Assembly: GCF_024713975.1 (NCBI RefSeq) | Contig: NC_091112.1 | Coordinates: forward strand, 8,207,501-8,271,500 | Reading direction: 5' to 3' | DNA: 64,000 bases | Source of the DNA: Paralichthys olivaceus | Taxonomy: Eukaryota; Chordata; Actinopteri; Pleuronectiformes; Paralichthyidae | In this document: one piece after another, positions 39,601 to 52,668 of the stretch | Position numbering within the stretch: the stretch's first letter is position 1 | Layout of the letters: each line of letters opens with the position of its first letter | Program-made: the position numbers and the translations under genes | Notes under the pieces: model-generated | Databases searched by the model: none | The model's input: only the letters and a program-made list of their open reading frames with translations | What the model was told of the DNA's origin: nothing

Positions 39601-42600
39601 AACTCCTGAAACCGCGAGAGAGAAGCTCAGAGGGGCAATACCACGGATTGAGTAATTTAAAGACTTTTTTTTATTCAGGAAAATATATTAGCCTGCAACA
39701 AACAATTATTTTTATTACCAGTTCAGCTGTTGATTATTTTCTTGATGAACTGCAGTCTTTTGCGCAGCCAACAGTCCGGAAATGAGAAAGTGCACTTAAG
39801 GAATTGTTTAGGGTTGAAAAATGTCTTATTAAAAAAATGTAAACTAAAAATTCCAGCTTGCATTTCCTTTAAATATGATATTATTATACAAAGATATCCC
39901 AAAAAATAAATAAATAAAAAACTAAAGCATTCAGGACTGGGTTATGTTTTCTGATAATTCTTTTTATGTCAGAACATAAAAAGCTCATATTAGCTGGAAA
40001 ATGTACTTGACAATACAGTTGGAAATAATCAGTGAAGTAGCAGAATACTACATTAAAATTAATTTGATACATGATAAATCATTGAGTCATTATTCATAAG
40101 AAAAATATCTAAAAAATAATACTAGTTTGAGCTTCAGAAATGTGAGTATTTGCTCATTTTTAACCTTAATAGTAAATTAAATATGTTTAGTTCTGGACTT
40201 ATATTACATATTTCACCAATTACTCACATTTTATGGAGTAAAAAATGAATCACCTAAAATAAGCAAAACTAATTTGATTCTAACTTTTTGATTCTGAACA
40301 CAGACAATATTTTATTCTCTAGTATTTCTGCGCAAAACTCTGCACTGTATCAGTCGACCCATTCTTGCTACTTGAATCAAAAGCCCTCCACACAGCATTC
40401 ATCCCAGATCAGCTCACTGCCCACTTACATAACACCCAGTTGTCTCCATTTATATCCTGCAGGTAAATCTTAACACAAGTCCCACAGATAATCCAAGAAC
40501 AGGGAGAGCCAAAGAGAGCTGGCTGGAGGCCTCACGGGGGACCACAATGGCTGCAAAGAGCCTCGATCACAGACAGTGAGCGCATGAATGAAACATTCAT
40601 AATGCAATATGATCCATCTGTCACCAGGGTCCAGAGCTGGGGGGGGTGCATACTCGACCTAATAGGCAAACAGTTATGTGACCAAAAAGTTTTGTAACAC
40701 AATATTCACTTGTAGGGCAAAGTGAAATAATTTCGTTTCAGATGCCGTATTAAAAACTTTAACCTTATCAGATCCAGATGAGGAAAAAGTGTGACTCAAA
40801 GTTGAATGTGATTCTGATTTCAGAGACACATGATGCTGAGGATTGCAGCATCACAACCGCTTTTTCTTCTCAGTTATCTGAATAATTTATCAGCAGTTCA
40901 GCTTTGCTTAATTTTTGTTTGCAAGACCTCAGAGCTGTTTTATAACCAAAGTCAGGGTTACAACATCTGTAGCTTTATTTTTGGTTAAAATTATTTTGTT
41001 GTTATGTTGTTCTTGGGTCTTCTCCAAGACATAATCAACATTAAACTGTGACTTTGCTGTTGATTGCACACTTACCATTTATTTTAGATACATACATACA
41101 TAAGACAACAAAATCTGTGACTCTGGATTTGAAGTTTTTGCTGTATTTGAAATATATTTTCAATTCCCACTCTACAAGAACATGAAGAAAGTTATGACTT
41201 TCTGTTGTACAATGTGGGTAAGGGTTTTGAAAAAATCTATTTTAAGTTTCAACCACATTTTGTGAACGTCAGAGATGAAGCAGCTCATACTACCCCCAGA
41301 CAACAGGAAAACACAGAACCTCATTCAAGTAGCTGAAAGTGATGTAATGCTGCTATAAACTCATTTTTACCATTGCTACAATTTCTACAATTTGTTTTAC
41401 TGTAGATGACAAACTGTACTGACATTTGGTGCATGAAAATGTACCATCAAACCCTAGTAGCGCAGCCTCGTCGGCCTACAAGTGTGACCTCTAACCTTTA
41501 ATTCAAAAGATAAGCATCAGTGTCATTCATGCACACTGAAGAACCGTGCGAAAAGAAAAATACTGATGGGTCGACAAACTTTCTACAAACACTAGTGAGA
41601 TCCTACAGGATATCGAAGACTCAACTCTTTTTACCTCAAACTTAGATGTCATACAATATATATGGTACACATCTGTTAAAAAGGGCAACACACACATAAA
41701 AACGGAGAACACAAGTGATTAATAATATGTCTGAGTTATAGCAATGTGGCCTGTATGGACTGCAAACTAACTCCTCCTGGTTTTCTCATCGGTGCCATTT
41801 TGGCTCAGATTTCAATATTTCTAAAACTGATGACCTGCAGAGCTTGTCATCATCTAGTCACACCATATACTGCTGCTCCCTCCTTCTGTTCGTCTTCTGC
41901 CCAGTTTGTGATCACATGTCCGATGCAAACATGTGATGCCCACCATCAGACGCTGCTGCAGCAGCATGGCATAGCTCTGGGAGCAGCCGTGCTCACGTTA
42001 CAAGTATCATGATCGGCGCTGTTCACTGTGGCGTGCTTTGACGGCTCCTTGAATATTTGGCTGCAATTCTATCTCCTGTTTTATTTAGTGTAAGGTCAGA
42101 GCTGGTCCAGTCGTGATCCTTAGTCTGAGGAAACTCCACTACAGGGTTTGTTCTGTTGCTGTCAAAAAAACACTATCACTGGGCAGTCAGTAAAATGTTA
42201 GAACTACTTACAACTACAACTAAGTAAAAATATCTTGGTGAAAAGGCTTCTCAAAGCAAAATAAAGTTCAAATAAGATTGTGAAACAATAAATGTGGCCC
42301 AGCTGTTCTACTTCAACAAACAAGGTCCCATAATTTACATGGATGAGACAAATAAATAACATGAAAATCAGCACACCAACAGTATTAAGCAGCAGCAATG
42401 CAACTTTTTCAAAGCTTGTTTAATTAATGAACAGCTCATTCTTAGAAAATAATAATGGATTCAACTTCATCCTGTGCTGAAGATATTCTCCTCCTTACTC
42501 GACAAAAGAGAAGGCATATGATTTGATGGAAGGCTACAGTAAACATGGCTGCAGGATCGGTGACACCTTACCATCAAAATGTATTTAAACAAAATTGAGA

Positions 42601-44372
42601 AACTGTTTTGGCATTATCCATTTTAAATCACAAATTGTGGATCAAATGTGGATCATCAGCAAACCTCTCTCCACTCTGACGAAAGCCTCACCAACACTCT
42701 GCTAGTTAACTGTGAGCTGTTCACTGGCACACGGCAGATCACATGCTGGTAACTTAAACTGCCAACAAACCTTTCTGTCGTTAGCTTACAGTTACCAACA
42801 CAAGTTTGTTAACACCGTCTTTACCCTGCGACAGGAATCTCAGCCGCCGGACACTTCTCAATGACTACTGGTTATCTGGATTCCACATAGAAACTGGATC
42901 AAATTCAAGTTGTAACCAAATTCTATTGGTTGCAGCCCGTTTCGTGTCCAGCAGATGTAATAAACATTAACCACAATTTTTCTGAAGAGTTCTATCCTTG
43001 ATGCTGTAATAAACCATGTCTTCCTTTCTTTAAACATTACTAGAAATCCCAACCATTGTGTCGTTGAGGGACCTGAGGCAGCAAATGCATCATAGTGCAG
43101 CACACACGAGCTGCAATTGTCAGCCGAGGAGCTTCGTGTGTCAAGGCTCTGCACAAAACCACAACCATGACAGAGAGGCCATTATGAGGCAGCAAAAAGA
43201 ACATGATTTTTGTCACCGACATCAACTGCAAGAAGGCAGGCCGAGGCCACAGCACCGACTTAGGGTTGGACAAACACACACACACACAGACACTTGCAGG
43301 AAATTGTCACTGATTGCACAGGCTGAGCGCTGTTTGCTTTACACTGAATATCTAAATGTGCCTTTCTCTCAAACAGCCTGTTGTAAAGACAAATGATGCA
43401 GAGATGTAAATGTCAATCTGTCCCCTGACTAAACAACTCCCACCCACTCCACCAGTGATATCTGCTGCACAGCATGCAAGAAAAGGGTCTTTCTCTCTGA
43501 GACATTATCTGTGCTTCTCGCTCTTTATATCTCAGTCTCAGAAGCTCTTGCTCTTTCATCGTCTTCCACTCATTCTTTCTCCAAATCACTTTCCCCGGCT
43601 ACTTGCTCCAACAGAAGTCTAATTCAATTCAAAAATTGCATCGACTGCATCTCAGACAAGCCTAACTACAGAGGATGCTGCCAGTGTGGCCAGTCTGGTC
43701 CAGAACGGACCCACAAGACACCCACACTATCAAAAATAGATCATCTGTTCAAATTTAGCTAACATTTGTAAGCGTTCAGCATCTTGAACTGTTTGGAGAA
43801 ATGGTTTTGACATCAAGGGGGCTATTATCTTGACTCCACCCTTGTGTCAGCACCTACACAGGTCTTTAAATGTTTCTTGTCGTGGAGAGAGGAGGAGCTG
43901 TATGGTGTATTTCATTTCAGACACAAACAAAGGAAAACAGAAACAGTCTATGTGAGCAAAACCTCTTTTCTCTAATCTCCTTGATCTGATTTTTTATTTC
44001 TCTCCATCTGTGTCCACTCACATCTTTTTACGCCCCCATCACCTCTTCAGCACTTCACTGGGAGCACGAGAGGAAATCAAACCTGTTTATGTTCCACATC
44101 AAACCACGCCAACGGCATTCAATTACCACAAGCCACCAGGCCAATAGGAGTAAATTTGCACAAGGACAAGTCAGGTCTCTTAATTCTAAAAGCCATTTTG
44201 AGAAGCAGCAATCTTGTCCTGAGTCTCTATAATCCTCAGTTCTACTTTAGCTGCTCGTCTGCTGTAGACCTGAAACCAACAGGGTCCACATTTAAAGCAA
44301 CCTAATGCAAAATTGACTGTTTTTTGATTGATTTAATTATTTTGTTCTATATAATACAATAACAGGAGTGGA

Positions 44373-45268
44373 CAATAAGCCAAAAATGATGTCAAGATAA
44401 AAACTTTCATATCAGTCCATATCATTAAATATCATGATAAATGTCACATTATATATTTTGCATTAGGCTGCGTTTTGCTCCTGAGTGAAGGTCGTGGGTT
44501 TAAACTCAAGGAATCACAAATACTTTACAAATTTAGCGTAATAAATTGTGTTACACCTCCTCACTGTGCTTCCACATTAAACTTTGGTTATATTGCTGTA
44601 GATGAAAACCATTTTGCAATGATTATCAAGATTGTTTTATCAAGATTGTTTTAATACCCATGTCAAATGTCTCACAAAAAATATGCTGTAACTGTGGTTC
44701 TTGGAAATCGCAATAAACTAAGCTCAACTTACTAAACATAAGAAGCTGAAATTGGCAAATGTTTGACAAATTCTTGCTTGACAGATGACTTGTATTATAA
44801 ATACCTCAGTCCTAATTGTGTATTTTCTGACCATTTACTGAATCAACAATTTGTTGCAGCCTCCCATCACTGATCTAAAATCCTCATTCCCACTGTTACT
44901 TCCCTCCCCATCTTGTTCTGGGAAATAAAACAATATACATTTATTGCATATCAATGGCAACATAACAAAAGTCCAATATATATTGATATATTGCTCATGT
45001 GTTGTGTAAGCGCAGTGAGGAGGTACAACACAACCGTTCTACTTCGGATTTCTAACAATGTGCTGTTCAACAAGTGTTTGTCATTCTCTGCTCATTAAGG
45101 AAAAAAGACAACCTTCACAAAAGGAACAAAAATCTGTGTCCATATACGGTCTATACAAAAAAAAAGTCATAATAATACAATAATTTATTACACGTAATAA
45201 TAACTTATCGTGATATATCTCGATAACAATGTTTACCTGATATTATTTTGTGCTATCATCCAGCCCTA
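44373..45268. mobile_element. Decayed hAT-like non-autonomous element (candidate)
   Basis: The right end is CATCCAGCCCTA (45257-45268), a typical hAT-type terminus in fish. Inside it are CGTGATATATCTCGATAAC words. The left end AGGAGTGGACAATAAGCC followed by ATGATGTCAAGAT and ATCATGATAAATGTC looks like the mutated mirror of such an element (canonical ends begin TAGGGCTG). The ends are strongly decayed and no target duplication could be confirmed. Confidence 0.4.
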
Positions 45269-45329
45269 AATACATGTATATAAAGATACATGTAAATGCA
45301 CTGAAGCCCATGATAAGAACAACATAAAC

Positions 45330-45482
45330 AGTACTATTACACTGTACCATTGCACTGTAACTGTACTGTTATACTGTACCATTACATTGTACTGTTATAC
45401 TGTACCAGTACAATGTCCTATTCCACTGTACTGTTATACTGTACCCTCCCACTGTACAATATCACTGTAGTGTTACTGTACA
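45330..45482 (+). repeat. Minisatellite of ACTGTA/ACTGTTATACTGTACC units
   Basis: ACTGTTATACTGTACC occurs three times (beginning near 45364, 45390 and 45429), each followed by a variable 10-24 bp part ending in CACTGT or ACATTGT. The clear core period is 26-39 bp, built from a shorter ACTGTA word. Confidence 0.75.
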
Positions 45483-45955
45483 CAGACGAGACATTCATTG
45501 ACAGGGGGACAAACATGTCCACTCACTTGTCAGGGTAAAGCAGCAGCGGTTCAGTGAAGTCTATCTCCCTCTGCCCTGCTTTAAATCCCCTGACTGACTG
45601 ACTGACTGACGGAGGTGATGTGTGTTTGCTGTAATGAGATCCCCTGCCTCAGGACTCCTCTTTCATTTCCTGTTCCTCGCTCCTGCCACGGTCAAACATG
45701 GAGAAAGTGAAAAAGAGAACCAGCTCCTCTCCTCTGCGGCTCATCCAGGGCGAGAAGAAGCGACTTCATCCGATTAGAAATGTGGGTGAAGCTTTATCCG
45801 CCGCTAGCAGCATCACCATCATCGCGCTGGTGCTACTTTGTAATGTGAAGTTACGGGGGAGGACGCGTTTCAAACTGGAGTAAGTGGAATGTAACTCCAG
45901 CAGTTTGGTGGTTTTAGTAGTTCGGAGACATTCGACCTGTGAAAACTCAACTCAC

Positions 45956-46330
45956 CTGAGCTCCACGCGAGGAAAACACTAAAGTAGGAAGCGGAGAAAG
46001 TGCGAGGGAGGGAAACGGTTAGCGACAACTTACCTCGCGCAGAAGTTGCTGTGAAGGGAACCGGTGAGGAGTCGCTTTAATGGTCCATTACCTCCTGGTT
46101 ACCTGCAGGGAAGCTTCTCACGTGAACGGAGGGAAGGGGAGGCGACAGGTAGCAGGAGCCACGCGGGGAGCAGGGGTTCGCCGGCGGCTGTTCGCACTTC
46201 GAACTCCGGGGAGGATGTTTCCTCCAGCGGCGGCGCTCACTCCGCTTAGCCCCGCAGCCGTGACGTCAAGGCCCAGAGCCACGTGGTGCGGCGGCGGGCC
46301 AATGGGGAGCCGCGTTGTCCTGGCAACAAG
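45956..46330 (-). promoter_or_regulatory. ncald: Probable ncald non-coding first exon and promoter
   Basis: On the minus strand a near-perfect donor (CGCGAG then GTAAGTTG, GT at 46033-46032) and a second one (CTCAG then GTGAGT, GT at 45955-45954) mark alternative ends of a non-coding exon. The CpG-rich region upstream contains CRE TGACGTCA (46261-46268), E-box CCACGTGG (46279-46286), CCAAT (46299-46303, plus orientation) and the RFX X-box GTTGTCCTGGCAAC (46314-46327). The assignment to ncald is by position and strand; an unrelated transcript is possible. Confidence 0.5.
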
Positions 46331-47886
46331 AACTCGGTGTCTCAATGGCGATTTAGTGCGAAAGAAAAAAAACACACAAGTTTGTTTTTCTGACGAGCGA
46401 AGCCACAAAAACACGTGTTTTTAATAAGAATGATTATTTTATACTTTATCTTTATTGGTTTTATATCAGCACTAGATGGTATGAGGCAGTGTGCTACGTT
46501 TGTCGTGCTTTAAATGAGCTACATTTAATAATATAATGTAATAATATTTAAAATTCTATGACTCAGAAAACCAAACTGGGAGATTTCCAGTCATTTTTTC
46601 ATATTTAAATGGACATAACTGTTTTTAAACAGCTAAATTTACCCCCTCACCTCTTATTTGCTTTTCTCTGTTAAACTTTCCTTTGAATATTCAGAGCATC
46701 ATGAATATTGATCATCAAGCAAAAGAGAAGACAAAAAATTCTGATTAAGAAACCCAGTGAGTGTGGAGCATTTCATTTTGAAGACGATTTTCACAATTAT
46801 TGAAAAAAATATTTCATAATAATGACAAAATAAAGCTTTTCTATTTCTTGTACTTGTATTTTTCTCCTCTATTTACTCTTTAAAGCTTCAATGTAATAAT
46901 CCATGATTCTGAAACCCAAACATTGAATGTGAGGGTTAGGGTACTTTTTAATTTGAAATAAAAACAATAAACTAGAGCTCCTCTGTTTCTTTTTTGCTGT
47001 CTGTGTTTTCCACTACTCGCTGTATACTTTTGTATGTCTTAATAGCTTTAATTGTGGACATCTTATTTCTTAATTTACTATTCTCTGTTGTTTTCCTTTC
47101 CTTTCAACATTCAGAACATTATAACTAATAGAAAAAATGTAGGGAAATTCAAACATTCCAGAAACAGTGAGTGAAATCAACAACAGATAACCCCCCTGCC
47201 CTTTTCCAAAAAGTATTGTTATTGTTTTTAAACACGAGCCAAATATGCAATAAAATATATAATTTAAAATGTAACTTTTTTGTTGTATATTGATTTATCT
47301 AGTCAATATGTATGCTTATATCTCTCTACACCTTTAATGGTGTACATCAAAATTCTTTATTGCCTCTTCTTTGTTATCATTTTGTGCCCTGGGAATGGCA
47401 ACAAAGTTTTATTTGTATAGTATTTCATTATTTGACATAAAAAATGAGTAGTGAGCTTTTTATGGAGTTTATTTTTCCAGTCTATTTTTGGCCTTAAGAA
47501 TTTATCGAGGTTTTAACATGTGTTGCTGATAAGAAAAAACAAAATAAATAATAAGCAACTCAAATATTTTAGTAGGAGAGGAAAGAAACATATTTCTCAG
47601 CTGTTTGTGAAGCCTCGTAATGCGTCTGTCCTTGGTTTACCTTCCCACATCCACGTCTGATAATGCTATGATGCAAATCTATTGTCATGCAAATAAATTT
47701 TTCCAACCACAGTTTTGCCTGTTTTAATGAGGTGAATTTACAGCCTTTTCCTTTTTAGCGAATCAAATTAAATCTTATTTTAAAATAATGAGTGGACCTG
47801 CTTTGCCGTCCATTTGATATGTTCTGCCAGGGAGGAAAATCAATAAGCTTGCTTCTGAGTATTGCATGATGATGATGAGAAAGATT

Positions 47887-47887
<1 letters not shown>

Positions 47888-47921
<34 letters not shown>
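47888..47921. repeat. (GAT)n microsatellite
   Basis: Eleven or so uninterrupted trinucleotide units; the minus frame gives a poly-His or poly-Ile run that is not a gene. Confidence 0.95.
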
Positions 47922-50900
47922 AACCACTGAGTATTTTCTGTGGCCCAGTACAGGTGTTCCCACGCCGGCACATTGAGAGCCATGCTTTGCTTAAGATGAT
48001 TAGTGGAAGTCAAAGCCACAGGCGCTAATACAGCCAGGGTTCCTGGGAGCTTTTTCTTAATGGCCTTATAAAGTACACAGAGGAGCCGTCCTGCGGTTGA
48101 CTCAGCAAAATCCCAGCCACACTGACAGATAGAAAGGTCAGTGATTCATTGCACTCAAGAAGCAAATATAAAAGATTGATTTTTAAATGTTTGATAAGCA
48201 TCAATGACACGGGCATGCAAGGACATCATCCTGAACTCTGTGACATAAAATGTATATTGCACTTCTCTTGTACAAAGGCTGTATTTCAATGGGAGTGGTT
48301 TGAATGGTAAATTAGATTATAAAAGTGGACTCTGCTGTATAATGACATTGATTGAAATTAATGTTTGCATGATGCAGGTTTGTTTGGACACATTTTTGTT
48401 GAGAATGTTATGCTATGTATGTGTATATATTACAGCACAATAAAAACCATGCAACCTGTGATCATAATCTAAATAAACCCTAACCCTACAAATGTACAAA
48501 ACCAGAAACATGCAATGGAACATCAATAAATTGATTTTTAATGATTAAACAAAGATCATGAGTCTGATGGTGCAAACTGGACATAACACCAGGAAACACT
48601 GATGTGTGATGCTGATAAACCACAACAGCACCTATACCAGTGCAGTGTCAGGATGAGTATCTCAGTGTCATGGTAGCGTTGTAAAGCTATTTTTCTCTGT
48701 TATTGGCCTTTAACCAACAGACAAACATTGTTACTCTCAACAGAGGAGAGAGCTCATCAGTGAGTTTGACCCTGAGGGAGAGTCCATGAGCACCGAGTGG
48801 AGCGAGCTCTGCAACCTCTGACTAATAGGTTTGCATAACATTGATCGGACTGGCTGTCCATGGAAGAGCAATCTCCGACTCCACACACACACACCAACGA
48901 GGCCTGGTTTGCCACAGCTCAACTGCCAAGAGGCTTTGAACTGGGGGTGCCATCTTTTTAAATCAGCCGGCCCATGGCTCTACACGGGCTCTATCATTAG
49001 ATAACAGCAGCTTTAGAGAAGGGGCTAAGTAGCTGGTGCTGGGGGGGGCAGCACACAGCAGAGAACCAATAGCCTCTTCTTACTGATTATCTGTTACTTA
49101 ACCAGACAGAGCTAACCTTGTGCCGCTCGGAACCTGCCCAGGAGTGAGGCCAAAAGTTTTGAGGTGAGCTAAGCTCTCTGGCAGCCATTCACCGGTTGAG
49201 GATTGTGATATTATCAAGACAAAAGCCAGTGAGAGTCAAACACAGAGGGGTGCATGTTTCCCGTGTTGTGAGGGAACGCTCCATGATGTTTAATTGCCTG
49301 CACAACAACTTTTACTTCTTCAATTTGGCTCAAACCATTTATCAATATGCAACATGTTGGTCCTGCCGGCCAGTGGTCATAGACATCTCCATTTTTGCTG
49401 TGGGTCTTCCCTGTGTAATGAGAAAAAGCAAAGGTCAGGGGACACGAGAGAGGTGCAGGGGATCTTCCAGCTCTCGAGAGAACATGTCCAGCTCCACACT
49501 CAACCTGTGACTTAACGGCACAGGCCTGTGCGTCATGAGCAGCCGACTAATGCTCAGGCTGACTGGATTACCCAGCAGGTGACTTTATTCTCAAGCAGAA
49601 CATGCTGGGAGTTGCGTGTTGAGCCTCTGCAGAACCATGAGAGAGACACAGGTGTCAACTCTGTGCATGGTCTCTAATGTTGCTGTATTTCAGCAACACG
49701 ACAGCACCTGCAGGAGGGGAAATCCCATGAAGTTGTCCAGGACCAGTACACGAAAAACAAAAGTCTGAGTCACAGAGGACGTGTTGTTCTTATCACATAA
49801 TCTGATGTGTTATCAGTCAGAACAATGTCCTGCAGATGTCCTCTGACAAGTTCAGCCAAAATGTGGTTGCACACAAATACAAAACAATACTAACAACAAT
49901 ATTTTCTGAATGTCAGAACATTGCTTTTGCAGGATTTCAGTGTTGAAATGATTATTTCAACATAAATGTAGAACTAAGTTTTAATGTTTGAATATAAAAC
50001 CAAATTAAAACCAATATTAGATTTTACTCAAGCTGTACAATTTTGTGAATCTTGCACTTTACTTGGGTATTCCCATGTAATGACACTTTATACTTCTACT
50101 CCACTTCATTGAAGAGGAGAATAGTGTAGTTTTTACACACACATATATTGTAAGAGTAAAGTGCCAATCATGTTTCTTTAACACAACCTTAACTGTTACA
50201 GCCACATGCCTTATTTTTGAGTCTTTAAACATCACTTGCATTATCTTAACTACATGTTTTCCCACTGCAATTTGCTGCTGACAAAAACTACAAGAAAGTA
50301 GATGTGACACTGCAGCACAAACACCACTTATAAACCAGCAAAGTCATCTCCATTGTTTTTGGGAGTTATATCTTATCCCCTCAGAGGAGTGGATATACCT
50401 CGTCTTAGCTGAATCAATAAGCTGAGTCAGGATGAGTTTGTGGACTTACATCAGCAATCTATTAGAGTCTGAGCCAGAGTTCACTTATGGGCCTTTTCAA
50501 TCACCTGTCTGCAAACATGACAGTGTGACATGCAACACGATCCAATCTGTCATACTGATGTAACGTGTCGATCAGCAGGAGGGATATCAGTAATGCTACT
50601 TGAGTGGAAACAATGACCAAACATGTCTTTAAAATACGAAAAAAAAAAATTGACCTCCTGATGTGACTATCATTTTTATTTATTGATCAGGGAAGAGCAA
50701 TGACGACAAGATCCAAAATGCTGTGTAATGAAGCAGAGATATAATTGCTGGGTCTACCACGTGAGTCAGCACTTTTGCTAAAAGGCCACCTGCTGTTGGA
50801 CGCAGCGGCAGATGGAACTGGAGCTTGGCTGGAGATCGGAGCTGGCTTAATGGAGAACTTAATGACTCCTGGCCCCGCACAGAGAGGAAAGGTTACAGCT

Positions 50901-51209
50901 TCATATATACTGTAGACAGCAGAAGGAGGTATGTCTGGGTGGAGAACAGCTGGTGGAGATCCAGAGAGAGAAGGGGAGGACAGGAGAGGCTGTAGCAGTG
51001 TCCATGCGGGAGAGGGGTAAGGAGGAGGTGAGGATGGTGGACACAGGTGTTGAGGAAGAGTCAAAGAACAGAGGGAGGAGAGGAGGAGGAGGAGGAGATA
51101 ATAATGTTAAGGTGATGAGGTTATGCAACAGTGAAAAACCAGGTAAGCTGTTGATCGGTAGCACACATGGCCATCCCTGAAGCCTTGACTTGTTGCAGGT
51201 AAACTCATA

Positions 51210-51254
51210 AACACACACACACACTCACACACACACACACGCACACACACACGC
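51210..51254. repeat. (CA)n microsatellite
   Basis: CA run with TCAC and GCAC interruptions. Confidence 0.9.
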
Positions 51255-51429
51255 ACTTGCACTAAATATATCAGGGAGTTGTAAGATACAAGAAGAGGCA
51301 GAAAAGTGGCCCTACAACAGGTTTCCAGTGTGAACGATTGCAGCTGAATGAAAAGCTGCATTCATGCACAGCAAATGTTCTTTGCAAAAAACTCAAATTA
51401 AAACTTTAAATAATACTTTTGAAGTCTAC

Positions 51430-51700
51430 GAAACTACTTTTAGTTCAGATGGTATTCATGCTGCACTTTTCCAATCTTATCCACCAAGTTTACAGTTCAA
51501 GATGCATTCTCACACACACATTCGTACAGAGCTTCTATATGCGTGACTGTCTTCTATCACAAACCATTCACACGCTGCCAGTACAACCATCAGGGGCAAT
51601 TGTGAGCCCAATGTTTAAAAATGATAACACTTACAGAATACAGAGCGGAAGCGCTGGGGATCGAAACCCCCAACCTACTGACCACTGTAGAATATAATGG
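51430..51700 (-). mobile_element. Old SINE-like repeat with a tRNA-type B box
   Basis: Read on the minus strand: GGTCAGTAGGTTGGGGGTTT then CGATCCCCAG (B-box like, near 51650-51680), then ATTGCCCCTGATGGTTGTAC, GTGTGAATG words, AGAAGCTCTGTACGAATG and CTTGAACTGTAAACTTGG. This succession is that of a common teleost interspersed repeat whose tail normally reads 'CTTTATAAATGCAG'. It is diverged and has no intact tRNA structure. Confidence 0.6.
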
Positions 51701-52105
51701 TTCTCTCAAGAGTGTTGTGGCCTCAGGCTTTTTTAACTTTCCTGTTGCAACACCCTTCAGGAGATTTCATGCTGCAAAGACATGGGTCGATGCGTTAGTG
51801 ACATCTAGTGGTTAAATTATTCAACTGGTATTTCTACCCTTCTACATACAAAATGATGCAGTCACACAATCACACACAGGTCTTGTTTTTCTTGAAATAT
51901 CTCATTGCATTCAATCCGCTCCCAGCCTCACTGTGCAGAAGACACATCCAGACACATGCAGTGTTACCACAGGAACTGATAACTCGAAGAAAACTTCTCC
52001 CAAAAAAATCAATCAATTGATGAGAACAGCTAACTAAAGGTGAGCAAATCTACAAGTAGAACGTTGTATGAAAACAAAATCTATATCCAGTTATTTATCT
52101 GTGAA

Positions 52106-52123
52106 CTGTGTGTGTGTGTGTGT
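52106..52123. repeat. (GT)n microsatellite
   Basis: Short uninterrupted GT run. Confidence 0.85.
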
Positions 52124-52373
52124 TTAAAAAATTAAACAGAAATAAAAGTTACCACCATGTTGCCATGGGGAAAGTTAGTGAACCATAGTCAGTCTCATGT
52201 ACTGTCTCTTTATGGACACTGGGATGGTTACTGACCCTTGATCCAAGTCTCAGGGCTTCGTTTCGTTCACCAGTCATTGCCCTGCAGCTCCGGCTGAAGC
52301 CAGTTCACTTGTGTTTAATGAATTCCCAACCTCCTCTCCTCTCCATGTCCATGACTCTCTGTTCTGCTTCCAG

Positions 52374-52494
52374 ATCAGCTTCTTATATGGAAGGTCATAT
52401 TTGAGCATAGAGCAGCTGAACATCTTACTCTACCTGCTCCCTCCCAATCCACAGAGTGGACTCCAGAGTCAGAAAGCAGCACGGCTGAGAGAAG
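52374..52494 (+). other. Unassigned candidate exon with good splice borders
   Basis: A pyrimidine-rich acceptor (CTGTTCTGCTTCCAG, AG at 52372-52373) and a donor (GAGAGAAG then GTGAGA, GT at 52495) flank 121 nt open in one frame. The frame begins ISFLYGRSYLSIEQLNI and ends KAARLRE. I do not recognise the family. It lies 175 bp before the presequence exon of the dehydrogenase; if spliced directly to an acceptor at 52667 its frame would stop at once, so it could be a 5' UTR exon of that gene, an exon of an unseen gene, or chance. Confidence 0.3.
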
Positions 52495-52668
52495 GTGAGA
52501 ATTTCTGCTACTCTGATGAAAATAATAATTATTTATTGTTTTGTGTTCGAGCTCTTTTGGATTACTTGCACATCAAATAAGCTCTAAGTGTTTGTCTCGT
52601 TGTGTAACAAAATAAAATAAATTGACAACATAATAATAATTGAAAACATTGATATATTATCTATCAGA

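Larger units (their letters stand above)
46331..52370. other. Intergenic region between ncald and the dehydrogenase gene
   Basis: About 6 kb with no supported gene. AT-rich from 46430 to 47750. Contents: (GAT)n at 47888-47921, a purine-rich stretch at about 50940-51110, a CA repeat at 51210-51254, a SINE-like remnant at about 51430-51700 and a GT repeat at 52106-52123. RRM2B, the human neighbour of NCALD, was looked for and not seen. Confidence 0.5.

Noticed and set aside
47755-47973. ORF with a long poly-His (or poly-Ile) run
   Set aside because: Arises only from the (GAT)n microsatellite; no flanking protein similarity or splice sites.
50687-51064. Pro/Ser-rich minus-strand ORF of 125 codons
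   Set aside because: It is the complement of a purine-rich low-complexity stretch; no known domain and no splice support.
46331-52300. Search for rrm2b exons between ncald and the dehydrogenase, expected from human synteny
   Set aside because: None of the characteristic ribonucleotide reductase small-subunit motifs was found on either strand.
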